Assembly: GCF_037325665.1 (NCBI RefSeq)
Contig: NW_027128331.1
Location: 109,501-173,500, forward strand
Source of the DNA: Littorina saxatilis
Lineage: Eukaryota; Mollusca; Gastropoda; Littorinimorpha; Littorinidae
Direction of reading: 5' to 3'
Length of the DNA: 64,000 nt
The translations under genes and the position numbers were made by a program. A model generated the notes under the pieces. The model did no database searches and was not told the DNA's origin. It saw only the letters and a program-made list of their open reading frames with translations. Positions within the stretch are counted from its first letter, which is position 1. The number at the start of each line of letters is the position of its first letter. Shown here one piece after another: positions 1-10,456 of this stretch.

Positions 1-120
1 TGCTTTCTGTCGAGCGTGAGAAATTTTCAAAGAATTTATTTTCGTGGAGCAATCCTCTACAACAATGGCGCCTCGTTTTGGTGCTGGACGGCTGTTATGA
101 ATATACCGGAAATCACGCCC
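1..120. repeat. Partial arm of TTAA foldback element
   Basis: The first 80 bases match, in reverse complement, the inner arm at about 8365-8460 (the shared stretch runs from a TTTCTGTCGAGCGTGAGA-like start to GGCGCCTCGTTTT). It is therefore a fragment of the same foldback family seen whole at 7835-8563. The window edge cuts it, and about 40 bases before 121 do not match the family. No gene is visible. Confidence 0.6.
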
Positions 121-1670
121 GGACAGTAAGCCTCCCGTAAACCATCACAGATACTGTCAGGCTTTTACACACAGTACAAACACCCTTCCATTTGAACGCT
201 CACCAAACGGGAACATCCTAGGTGCCCTACGTAAAGAGCGAGCAATTTTTAAAGAATTAATTTTGCAGATTGTCTCGAACACTTTTTGGACCCATCCTGA
301 ACTCAGGTCAAAAATGAGTTACTTCCCTTCGGGTCTCATTCTATCGATGTAAACTGGCCATAGCCGTGGATTGATGATTATCAGAATGTTTTTGGACCGT
401 GGTGCGTTTTTGCGCTAGACCTAACTTTTAAAATCTAAATAATAAATTGACAGCTTGTTACACAAACATTCTTCAATCATAAAAGAATTCTTTTTTCATC
501 AAGACAAGATCAGTAGAGAAGTTGTGAAAGTTTGAAGAAAGAAAAGCCCGGAAGCAGGGTCACGCAAAGGTCGTAGCAGACGAGGGTTTATGCATATCGC
601 CGTTCCTCTTAACAGTCAAAAGCCATCGATAGAGTTCTTGTGAACCACAGCCGTTTGTTTCGTGCATAAAAACGTGCTATTGTAGATAAGCTCACATTGA
701 GTCGCATTCAAATGACTGACGATTACATTGTGAAACAAGAAGGGCAAAGCCCATACGACTCACATGCTTTACACATTTTTCCTACCAAAATACATGTGAC
801 CTTGACCCAAGGTCAAGGTCATCCAAGGTCATGCAACACAAAGCTGTTAATTCAAGACATAGGAAGTACAATGGTGCTTATTGGCTCTTTCTACCATGAG
901 ATATGGTCACTTTTAGTGGTTCACTACCTTATTTTGGTCACATTTTATAAGGGTCAAAGTGACCTTGACCTTGATCATATGTGACCAAATGTGTCTCATG
1001 ATGAAAGCATAACATGTGCCCCACATAATTTTTAAGTTTGAAACAGTTATCTTCCATAGTTCAGGGTCAAGGTCACTTCAAAATATGTATACAATCCAAC
1101 TTTGAAGAGCTCCTGTGACCTTGACCTTGAAGCAAGGTAAACCAAACTGGTATCAAAAGATGGGGCTTACTTTGCCCTATATATCATATATAGGTGAGGT
1201 ATTCAATCTCAAAAACTTCAGAGAAAATGGGAAAAATGTGAAAATAGCTGTTTTTTAGGCAACATTTATGGCCCCTGCGACCTTGACCTTGAAGCAAGGT
1301 CAAGATGCTATGTATGTTTTTTGGGGCCTTGTCATCATACACCATCTTGCCAAATTTGGTACTGATAGACTGAATAGTGTCCAAGAAATATCCAACGTTA
1401 AAGTTTTCCGGACGGACGGACGACTCGGGTGAGTACATAGACTCACTTTTGCTTCGCATGTGAGTCAAAAAGGAAACTGGATCACACGGGTTCACGATGG
1501 CTCAGGGGTAAGATAAACCACGCAAAAATAAATTCTTTGAAAATTGTTTGCTCTTTACGGAGGGCACCTAGGATGTTCTCAATCGGTGAGTGTTTAAATG
1601 AAAGGGTGTTTGTACTGTGTGTAAAAGCCTGACCGTATCTGTGATGGTTTACGGGAGGCTTACTGTGCCT
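121..1670. mobile_element. TTAA-target foldback DNA element, copy 1, with nested insertion
   Basis: Non-autonomous DNA transposon with long inverted arms. The left arm (from 121) begins CAGTAAGCCTCCCGTAAACC and the right arm ends GGTTTACGGGAGGCTTACTG followed by TGCCT and TTAA at 1671. The arms pair over several hundred bases. The left terminus has lost its first few bases. A 736-bp Helitron-like element (735-1470) splits it; without that insert the copy is about 810 bp, near the 7835-8563 copy. There is no transposase ORF. TTAA targets are used by piggyBac and Kolobok; the TIR alone does not let me choose. Confidence 0.75.
735..1470 (-). mobile_element. Helitron-like (HINE-type) element, main subfamily, copy A
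   Basis: Non-coding element running from ACAAGAAGGGCAAAGCCC to GCATGTGAGTCAAAA. The hairpin GGGC-AAA-GCCC lies beside the ACAAG end, and an inverted GACTCACATGC/GCATGTGAGTC pair lies just inside both ends. The body holds about fourteen nuclear-receptor half-sites (TGACCT/AGGTCA), many as TCAAGGTCA. A short GGACGGACGG run precedes the other end. The strand given assumes the hairpin end is the 3' end, as in Helentron/HINE elements. The insertion site lies between A's inside the foldback element, and the empty sequence is seen in reverse at about 8030-8060. Its short ORFs are by-products of the repeats. Confidence 0.75.
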
Positions 1671-3148
1671 TTAATCTTCTAAATTTTTCACTGTTACACA
1701 TTGAAAAGGTTTAACCCATGACTTTTGTTTGTTAAACTTATTTTATTGAGGCATGAAAACAAGCTATTTCAGGATGTTGCAATTCCATGATACTCTGTAT
1801 TTTTTTCCTGTTCTTTGTTTTTCTCAGCAAGTTTTAACTTTTTCTCCAAATTTGGGTAAATCATCTCAACAGAAAAATGTACTTGGGTCAGATTTTGACA
1901 GTCCAAAAGATACTGTATGGATCTTAGATTCAAATAGACCCAAAAAACACATTACACAAGAAAAGTTAAACAAAATTAAAAAAAAAATAAAAAATCTCAG
2001 AGTTGTAAAGATTACATTTCAAACTTTAAAACATTTTTTTAAAAGGAAAAGAAATCTAAAGGCTCTACTTTCTGCACAAAAGCAGGTTATTCGGCTAGTT
2101 TAATGATAAATCAAAAATTGAGCAAAGCTCATGAGAAAGATCACTGAATTTTCTAATTCATATGCATGCATCTATTTCTCAATGGTATCACAGCTTCTTT
2201 GGTCTGGCTATGTACTGTGTATGAAAAGGAAAATTAACTAATTTATTTACATCAGCATACTGGTAGACAAGAACAACATTATCTTATTCTCACCTATTGG
2301 AGAGATTTTGTTAATTCATTACTCAAAACACGTTTTGCTTTTTATTTTTATTTTTTTATATCAGCATCTAAATTTAAGCAACAGTCACAGCCAGTATCAC
2401 AAACAAGCATAGTAAAACATTGGAAGCCGAGAATTCTGTGAAACATAGTTGAAGGCACTTCAAATACAGGTATTTAGCTTCTGAAACAACCAAACCCAAA
2501 GGCACACTTCAGCAGAACTATCTTCTCGTTGTAAACAGTGTAACCAGAACACTTTCAACAAATCATATTGGCTCACCGTCTGTTTTGCTTTCCGTCTTGC
2601 TTGTTTGCTTGTTTTATCTTTTTCGTTCTTTCTCCCAGTCTTGCCTGCTTACTTTTTGCATTGTTTTTTCCTTTTATTGGTCTAAAATATTCTCTTTCCT
2701 GTTACAATGAGCATGTCCCAGGGTTCAGTCGCTGTTCAAGTTGCCGTTTGCTTCAAGAGAAACTTCCAGGAGTAGCAGAGAAAGCAGCAGTTATAAATTG
2801 CTGCTGCACTTGACTGCAGTGGTAGACTTGCATTCAACAGGACCTGCAACACAGAATTACAGAGTTAAGATAAACAACATGCATGATTTTGAAACATCAG
2901 ATCTTGGGTTTGAGAAAGGATAAAGAAAAGGCGAGGGATTGAGTTTCTAACTAATTCAAAATATGTACGTAACAAAAAATGTAAAGACTCAAGTGAAATA
3001 AATGAAAATGTTGAAAGGCACAAAAGTCCATTTACAGGTTGACCTACCTTTGTCGATAAAAGAAAGAACACAACACGACTCCAACACCAGCTTGTGAAAA
3101 CAAGAGCTGACCCACCAATGTTAACATTTAACAGAACAAATAGATCTA
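1671..3148. other. Unassigned region with one weak exon candidate
   Basis: AT-rich sequence, not recognisably repetitive. It holds the weak exon candidate at 1828-2103. ORFs at 2568-2923 have no conserved look, and I do not support them as genes. Confidence 0.4.
1828..2103 (+). CDS. Candidate last coding exon, unknown protein
   Basis: A pyrimidine-rich tract ending TTTTTCTCAG at 1827 is a good splice acceptor. It opens directly in frame onto 91 codons ending in TAA at 2101-2103. The peptide starts QVLTFSPNLGKSSQQ, has an acidic middle (GSDFDSPKD), then a strongly basic stretch KLNKIKKKIKNLRVVK and FFKRKRNLKALLSAQKQ that could form an amphipathic helix or coiled coil. I do not recognise the family. 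The basic helical tail resembles C-termini of THAP-type DNA-binding proteins, but this is only an impression. No upstream exon was found in the window, and AT-rich sequence gives lysine-rich ORFs by chance, so it may not be real. Confidence 0.25.
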   Translation, partial: QVLTFSPNLGKSSQQKNVLGSDFDSPKDTVWILDSNRPKKHITQEKLNKIKKKIKNLRVVKITFQTLKHFFKRKRNLKALLSAQKQVIRLV

Positions 3149-3150
3149 TA

Positions 3151-3351
3151 CAGTGGAACCCCGCTTTTAAGACCCCCCCCCCCCCCCCCCCCCCCCAATT
3201 TAAGACTTCCCCCAATTTAAGATCTTGCTTTTTCAAATTTTCTGTTCATAACCTCTGTAAACTAACCACCATTTCAAGACTGCCTTTTTTTTTTAAGACC
3301 TAGTTTTCTCAGATTTTTGGAGGTCTTAAAAGGGGGGGGGGGGGTCAACTG
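3151..3351. mobile_element. Tc1/pogo-like MITE with poly-C tract
   Basis: About 200 bp flanked by TA. The left terminus CAGTGGAACCCCGCTTTTAA pairs with the right terminus, which reads TTAAAAGG, a G run, then TCAACTG. The CAGT start and TA target fit pogo/Tigger-type Tc1-mariner MITEs. A C run of about 23 at 3174-3196 and a G run near 3334 lie in the opposed arms and may form unusual structures. A degraded relative is at 40367-40565, sharing the TTCATAACCTCT core. No coding capacity. Confidence 0.7.
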
Positions 3352-3871
3352 TACTAAAATGACAACATTCAGCTAAGAAAAGACACAGGGAGGAACATTA
3401 TTATTAACATTACATGTATTATCAATGTGTAGTGCTTCCCGCGCACAAGTGTGTGTGTTTCATTATACGTTATTTTATCGCTGTCGAGGTGAACAATGAC
3501 TGTCGAGATCTGTGTAAAATGTCATATTTTGGTCAAAAACGCAAATAACATTTATGTATCGATCGAATTCCTTTCAGGTACTGACTTTGTTGTTGTTTTG
3601 ACGATTGAACGAGCACACACACATGCAATCAAAGTCATCAAACACACACACCAAGAACACCTGTTTACACCAAACACATACACTTCAATGCGCCACAAAA
3701 ATAGTGCAACTTCAAAAGTTTATTTAACTCCTTCAATTAACATTAGAATATTTGATTATCGCAACATTTTGTTCAGAACATAATCAAAGGAACGGAAAAT
3801 TCATGAACATCAAATAAAACATCAATTAAATTGCTACATCTCTTTGCACCGTCAGTGTCAGTAACTGTTTT
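3352..3871. other. No gene recognised
   Basis: Single-copy-looking AT-rich sequence with an ORF at 3496-3783 whose composition (IKVIKHTHQEH, simple-sequence derived) does not suggest a gene. Nothing further can be supported. Confidence 0.4.
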
Positions 3872-4233
3872 ATCCTACATACGTGAGAGACACCCGTGAG
3901 ATAATAATCGTTCAAATCACACGTGTGTATATCATGTAAATGAGGTCATGTCAAGCAAGTCTGGCAGGGACCTGTTTTTCCACTGCTTATGATGCCAAAG
4001 TCACCGAGACAAACGTCATTATAGAAACACAAATTGCGCTCGCTAATTACCCTCGATGAATCTTTAGAACTAACACGTCACGCCACACTTTCAGAGTGAC
4101 GTTTTTTTGCTTTGACGTAATAGATTGCACGAGGCTTTAGAAGAGATCGAGGTTCTAAAACAAGCGTCTTCAATTTAGCTGCCTCGAATGCAAGACATTT
4201 TCAGTAAAATACACGTAAGTACAGTATGTAGGA
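3872..4233. mobile_element. TIR element (ATCCTACATAC family), copy 1
   Basis: About 362 bp with terminal inverted repeats ATCCTACATAC and GTATGTAGGAT. It is uninterrupted and supplies the empty sites for the two insertions found in copy 2 (9281-12124), which lies in the opposite orientation. No ORF of note. I saw no clear target duplication, so the superfamily is open. A LINE fragment follows directly. Confidence 0.7.
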
Positions 4234-4941
4234 TTTGAAGACCAGCAAACATACCTGGGGGTCACCTATGACAAGCGCATGACCTGGAAACAACACATCA
4301 TGAATGCAGAGGGAAAGGCCAGGAGAAAACTAAACATCATGCGGAAGCTGGCAGGATCACACTGGGGTGCAAACGAGAAGATCCTGAAAACAGTCTACCA
4401 GGGGACTGTACGACCGCACCTCGAGTACGGATCAAGCTCTTGGGCAACAGCAGCCAAGACACACCAGCAGGCCCTAGACAAAGTACAGAACCAAGCGCTG
4501 AGAATCATCACGGGCGCAATGAAATCAACACCCATACAGAAGATGGAACAGGTGACTGGCATTCCTCCACTGAGCAAAAGGCGAGACTGCAAAACAATGG
4601 TACAAGCCACCAAGTACCAGTGCACTCATGACCATCCAATGAGTGACAGACTCAAGAAGATGTCCTTAGGCAGGCTGAAAAGATCAAGCTTCGCTCTGGA
4701 GGCAAGGGCTTTGCAGAAGAAACATCAGACAGAGATGCCAGAGCTAGTGGAGCCACCATCTTTCTCCCTTGACGCCCCACCCTGGGAAGACAGACAAGGA
4801 AACCTGGACATACAGACCAGTGTCCCCTACCTCACAACAAAGGACGAGCAGAGCAATGCGACGAAAAAAGCCCTGACTCTTGCCATGCTTGAAGAAAGGT
4901 ACCCCCAAGAAGCATGGATACTGGTGCATGACCTGCTTTGA
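4234..4941 (+). pseudogene. LINE reverse transcriptase C-terminal fragment (I/Jockey-like)
   Basis: The reading frame is open from the left junction (FEDQQTYLGVTYDKRMTW) to a stop at 4941. It holds the RT thumb and connection region: YLGVTYDKRMTWKQHI, then a helical AEGKARRKLNIMRKLAG, then VYQGTVRPHLEYGSSSW, LDKVQNQALRIITGA and GIPPLSKRRD. This order is typical of I/Jockey-group LINEs that carry an RNase H domain after the RT. Here the frame ends at PQEAWILVHDLL, just where such elements normally start the RNase H (VYTDGS). The palm with its FADD motif, the endonuclease and ORF1 are absent. It is an internal fragment, abutting the TIR element on the left. About 100 bases after the stop could be further degraded LINE. 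Confidence 0.75.
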
Positions 4942-6174
4942 GTGTCAACCCAAGCAAGACCGAGCGTATGACGCAGTACTGCTTCCTGCATTAAGAGTCT
5001 AAGTCTAACAAAACAAGGACTCATAATCCTCGTGGGTTGTGACAGAAAAAGCCAATGAATAACCATGGCTATGACCTGGACCGTCGTTACCCGTCGAGTA
5101 AGTTAGACAAAGGTGCCGTAAACCGGCAGTCCTGCTGCCCTCAAACTGACTTTAAAAACTTCTTGCCAAGACAGAAGTTAAAAGAAAGCCTGAAGAACTC
5201 CTTGAGAGGAAGCCGCGATTCTGGTTGTACGCAAGCAACCGAAAGTGCGGAAAATACAATGGCCGAAGCCTGGAGTGGCATGAACAAAATGGCTGAAAGC
5301 CGTTGTGCCCGTAGGTCAGTCTGCTTGTAGGCAATTGACTACGTATCAAAAGCCAAAACAGAAAACAAGAAAGACTGGTCGGCATAACCGAAACCCGGGA
5401 AGCCAACCTGTCAAAAGACTCCAAAGACGAAGTGTCTTCAAGAAAAATCTGGAATTAATTTCGCTGCCAAATCAACAGGAAAGAACAAAGTGCTACGATT
5501 ACCTGGAACGTCGGAAGACGAACCAGAAATAGCCGAAACCCCAGTGCAGAAGCACCCGCAACACCCTGGAGGTGCGAGCTGATGCTAATGCGTATGATCC
5601 TTCACTCGCCGGAACGGCCGAAGCGAAATCGGAAGTGTAAGACAGGGTACCAATGCCACCAACGACCTGAAACCCAAAGGGTTGACATTGGAAGTCTACT
5701 GGCAAAGAGTCATCGTTCCTAGAACCATCAATGGCCGAAGCCGGAGATGATTGTCCCCCAGTACCGGAACCCCGTGCAGCCACGCTGTGCGGAACCGGTA
5801 AAGAAAGAACGCTACCACAACCCGAAACCGACGAAGCGGAACCGAAGGTAGCCGGCAATGTGCCAAATGCAGAAGGCGGTGGAGCTGCAAGATGAGAAGC
5901 AGACGTCACCCCTTCCGCAAACCACTAGAAGCAACCTCAGCGGCCAAATCCAATGGTCGAGGAAGTCTCTTCTCGACTCAAAAGGTAGACTCAATCTCAG
6001 AAGAGTCGTCCCGATCCTCGTCAAAGTCCGTACCGTCAACAACAAAGTTGTCCGACGTAGACTGACCAATCCTGGAACCATCATTGATCCGCACCGGAAA
6101 TGATGATCCCCCAGTACCGGAATCTCATGCAGCCGCACTATGAGGAACCGGCAAGAAAAGGTTGCTACCTTACC

Positions 6175-6830
6175 CCCGGAACCGGCGAACCGGAACCGGA
6201 AGTAGCTGGCAATCCCGAGTGAAAGCAACCGGAAACACAGTGTTCTGCCCGGAAGCTGACACGTTCAGTCCCCCACCATCCGAAACCGAACTAGCGGAAG
6301 TGGAAGTGAAAGACGGATTGCCGTTGCCACCAACAACCGGAAACCCAGTAGGGTTGAAGCCGGAAGCTGATGGCAACAAACAAAAAGTGCCACGATCGCC
6401 CGAAGGTGATCCAGATGTGGCCGGAAACCCCTTTGCCGAAGCAGTAGAACCCATCACGAGGAGCCGGTGGTGCCGACCCCAAAGAGACAGGTAGGGTTTC
6501 CGTTGCTACCATACCCCGGAACCGGCGAACCGGAAGTAGCTGGCAATCCCGAGTGAAAGCAACCGGAAACAGTGGTGTTCTGACCGGAAGCTGACACGTT
6601 CAGTCCCCACCATCTGAAACCGAACGAGCGGAAGCGAAAGTGAGAGACAGATTGCCATTGCCACCAACAACCGGAAACCCCGTAGGGTTGAAGCCGGAAG
6701 GTGATGGCAACAAACAGAAAGTGCCACGATCACATGAAAGCGATATTGTGGCCGAAAACCCCTTGCCGAAGCAGTAGAACCCGTCACGAGGAGCCGGTGG
6801 TGCCGACCCCAAAGAGACAGGTAGGGTTTC
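6175..6830. repeat. Two-copy tandem duplication, about 330 bp, in DIRS relic 1
   Basis: Two adjacent copies (about 6175-6505 and 6515-6830) share blocks such as CGGAACCGGCGAACCGGAA, CAATCCCGAGTGAAAGCAAC and GAGGAGCCGGTGGTGCCGA. They lie within the gag-like CCGGAA-rich region of the relic. Confidence 0.7.
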
Positions 6831-7249
6831 AGTCGAGACGAACTACACTTGTAGGTGCGGAACGCATCGAACTTTCCAAAACACGTACCTCGTCGGCAGA
6901 ACCCGACAGTTGAGGGCAGTCACATCAGCAGAGGTCACGGCCACTGACAGCCGAAACCTCGACATCGTAGGCAGAGTCGCCGACTGCGTGTGGAACCGCT
7001 GCAAAGGCGGAACAAGCCACCCCTCTAAAAGTCAACATCTCCTGCATCTATTCTTGACTTTCTGGAAAGAAGACAAAGGCAGGCGATAACGCAATAACGG
7101 GTCGAAACGACCCGTAATGATTCTATGCTAACCTGATCGCAAAACTTCCCGACCAGTAAAAGCAAGAAAATCTAAAAATAGAGTGTGATCCCTTTGCCTA
7201 GCTAAAAGAAGCACTCTAAAGAAAAACAAAACTGCTTAAGCAAAAAAAA

Positions 7250-8900
7250 AGAAAGCCGAACTGCTCGGCAGGTAAACAATGTCACCTGCCTGGCAGCGCT
7301 ACAGCTTTTGTCCGCCATGTTGAAAACCACAACTCCGTGAAACGGAGTACCAAGTTAACAACGCAAATACCAAAATGCAACGGCGGCACAAGCTATAAAC
7401 AAATAAACTGTTAAAGATAAGTCACTAGACTTAAGCTGAAACGACAGAACGAACTGCTCAGCAGGTAAACAAAGTCGCCTGCCTGGCAGTGCTACAGCTC
7501 TTGTCCGCCATGTTGAAAACAACAACTCCGTGAAGACGGAGACACCAAGTTTACAACACAAATTACCAAATGCAAAAGGCGGTACAAGCTAAAACAATAA
7601 TAATCTGTAAAGAAAAGTCAAAAGACTTAAGCTTTAAACAACAGAACGAACTGTTCAGCAGGTAAACAAAGTCACCTGCCTGGCAGCGCTACGTCTCTTA
7701 TCCGCCATGTTGAAAACCTACCACTCCGTGAAGACGGAGACACCAAGTTAACAACACAAAATAACAAAATGCAAATGGCGGTACACGCTAGAACAATAAC
7801 AAACTGTAAAAGATAAGTCACTAGACTTAAAGGCAGAGTAAGCCTCCCGTAAACCATCACAGATACGGTCAGGCTTTTACACACAGTACAAACACCCTTT
7901 CATTTAAACACTCACCAATTGAGAACATCCTAGGTGCCCTCCGTAAAGAGCGAACAATTTTCAAAGAATTTATTTTTGCGTGGTTTATCTTACCCCTGGG
8001 CCATCGTGAACCCGTGTGATCCAGTTTTCCCCCTTTTCACAATGCAGTCGTCATAGTTAGTCATTTGAATGCGACTCGACGTGAGCTTATCTACAATAGC
8101 ACGTTTTTTATGCACGAAACAACGGCTGTGGTTCACAAGAACTCTAGCGATGGCTTTTGACTGTTGAGAGGAACGGCGATTTGCACTGATAAACCGGGCC
8201 GTCGTCTGCTACGACCCTTGCGTGACCCTGTTTACGGGCTTTTCTTTTTTTAAACTTTCACAACTTCGAATTGTTCTGATCTTGTCTTGATGAAAAACGA
8301 ATTCTTTTATGATTAAAGAATGTTTGTGTAACAAGCTGTCAATTTATTATTTAGATTTTAAAAGTCAGGTCTAGCGCAAAAACGAGGCGCCGTTGTTGTT
8401 AACGGAACAAGTCTACGAAAATAAATTCTTGGAAAATGTCTCACGCTCGACAGAAAGCAGCCAGGATGTTCCCGTTCGGTGAGCGTTCAAATGGAAGTGT
8501 GCTTGTACTGTATTTAGACGCTCGGGGAGCTCTGTGATGGTTTACGGGAGGCTTACTGTGCCTTTAAGCTTAAACAACGGAATGAACTGCTCAGCAGGCA
8601 AACGAATGTCACCTGCCTAGCAGCGCTACAATTCTTGTCCGCCATGTTGAAACTACAACTCCGTGAATACAGAGGACAAGTTACAACACAATTTACCAAT
8701 GCAAATGGCGGTACAAGCTATAACAAGAATAATCAGTTACAGATAAGTCACTAGACTTAAGCTTGAACAACAAACTAACTGCTCGGCGGACAATGACAAA
8801 AAAATGTCTGAGTGAGCAACTGCTCTCGTCCGCCATAGTGAAAACAAAACCAACTCCGTGAAAACGGAGAGAGACATTTTCACCAGTGAACAGTCAATTA
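7250..8900. repeat. 190-200-bp tandem repeat (about five units) in DIRS leader
   Basis: Units start near 7258, 7450, 7648, 8585 and 8777 with an ACTGCTCAGCAGG-like block. Each holds TCCGCCATGTTGAAA or a close variant, and most hold an ACTCCGTGAA..CGGAG inverted pair. On the minus strand each unit has ATGGCGGA, the same start (M-A-D-K or M-A-D-E) that opens ORF1 of the DIRS element at 12-17 kb. The 733-bp foldback element at 7831-8563 interrupts the array at a TTAA inside a unit. Confidence 0.8.
7831..8563. mobile_element. TTAA-target foldback DNA element, copy 2 (uninterrupted)
   Basis: TIRs read AGGCAGAGTAAGCCTCCCG on the left and GGGAGGCTTACTGTGCCT on the right. TTAA lies on both sides (7827-7830 and 8564-8567), and the neighbouring tandem-repeat units show a single TTAA at this point (GACTTAAGCT), so the target duplication is proven within the window. 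Long inverted arms fill most of its length. No transposase. It belongs to a TTAA-using superfamily (piggyBac or Kolobok). Confidence 0.85.
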
Positions 8901-9450
8901 AACAAAAGTTGTAAACAAGAAAGATCTCACCAACAGCTTAGCAAGATGTACCTAGGGTCAATGGTCTTCCTCACAGGAGACCAAAGGCTGAAAAGCCTAA
9001 GAAGTACAAATAAACGTCTGAACACAAACGTGTTGAAGTAGGGAATGAGGTATACCGCCGATAGGTGCCGCGCATGCGCGGGCTGCCGGTGAGGGGAGGT
9101 AACTACCAGGGCCTTGTCGTCAAGGTTTTGTTTTTGTTTGGGAGTTACCTCCCCCTGTTACCAGGGTTAAGTACTTCAATGTCTAAGCATCAAACAGAGG
9201 TTAATGCTATATATGTGAGTTGGAGTAAGAATATGTGATTTAATCTGGTACGACACAGCAAGCCATGTAGTATTCTGTTTATCCTACATACTGTACTTAC
9301 GTGTATTTTACTGAAAATGTCCTGCAGTCGAGGCAGCTAAATTGAAGACGCTTGTTTTGGAACCTCGATCTCTTCTAAAGCCTCGTGCAATCTATTACGT
9401 CAAAGTAAAGAAACGTCACTCTGAAAGTGTGGCGTGACGTGTTAGTTCTA

Positions 9451-10222
9451 ACAAGAAGGGCAAAGCCCATACGACTCACATGCTTTACACATTTTTCCTA
9501 CCAAAATACATGTGACCTTGATCCAAGGTCAAGGTCATCCAAGGTCATGCAACACAAAGCTGTTAATTCAAGACATAGGAAGTACAATGGTGCTTATTGG
9601 CTCTTTCTACCATGAGATATGGTCACTTTTAGTGGTTCACTACCTTATTTTGGTCACATTTCATAAGGGTCAAAGTGACCTTGACCTTGATCATATGTGA
9701 CCAAATGTGTCTCATGATGAAAGCATAACATGTGCCCCACATAATTTTTAAGTTTGAAACAGTTATCTTCCATAGTTCAGGGTCAAGGTCACTTCAAAAT
9801 ATGTATACAATCCAACTTTGAAGAGCTCCTGTGACCTTGACCTTGAAGCAAGGTAAACCAAACTGGTATCAAAAGATGGGGCTTACTTTGCCCTATATAT
9901 CATATATAGGTGAGGTATTGAATCTCAAAAACTTCAGAGAAAATGTGAAAAATAGCTGTTTTTTAGGCAACATTTATGGCCCCTGCGACCTTGACCTTGA
10001 AGCAAGGTCAAGATGCTATGTATTTTTTTGGGGGCCTTGTCATCATACACCATCTTGCCAAATTTGGTACTGATAGACTGAATAGTGTCCAAGAAATATC
10101 CAACGTTAAAGTTTTCCGGACGGACGGACGGACGTCCGGACGTCCGGACGGACGGACGGACGGACGGACGGACGACTCGGGTGAGTACATAGACTCACTT
10201 TTGCTACGCATGTGAGTCAAAA
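9451..10222 (-). mobile_element. Helitron-like element, main subfamily, copy B
   Basis: Same structure as copy A: ACAAGAAGGGCAAAGCCC end, GCATGTGAGTCAAAA end, nuclear-receptor half-site clusters, and a longer GGAC/GGACGTCC run (about 10118-10172) before the right end. The flanks TAGTTCTA and AATCATCGAGGG join into the sequence seen uninterrupted (in reverse) at about 4050-4075, with one A kept on each side and no duplication. Confidence 0.8.
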
Positions 10223-10303
10223 AATCATCGAGGGTAATTAGCGAGCGCAATTTGTTTCTATAATGACGTTTGTCTCGGTGACTTTGGCATCATAAGCAGT
10301 GGA

Positions 10304-10375
10304 ACAAGAGGCGAAGCCTTCAAGGCTCCCATAAGAAATCAACAAACAGTAACATAACACAAACTCACTCACTCC

Positions 10376-10456
<81 letters not shown>

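Larger units (their letters stand above)
5090..9243 (-). mobile_element. DIRS-like retroelement relic 1 (fossil)
   Basis: The right end (about 9015-9243) matches the right inverted repeat of the clear DIRS element at 12127-17449: a CGCATGCGCGG-like block, GGGAGGTAAC, GGGAGTTACCTCC, then TGTGAGTTGGAGTAAGAATA. Left of it lie a tandemly repeated leader (7250-8900) and a gag-like low-complexity region (5150-6900) very rich in CCGGAA, which is also the signature of ORF1 in the 12-17 kb element. Orientation is minus. No RT or recombinase part was recognised. It is broken in many places, has lost its left end, and is the oldest-looking of the three. Confidence 0.6.

Noticed and set aside
9451-10222. 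Canonical Helitron with TC start and CTRR end
   Set aside because: Ends read CTTGT and TTTTGACTC on the transposon strand, without TC or CTRR; the structure fits the Helentron type better.
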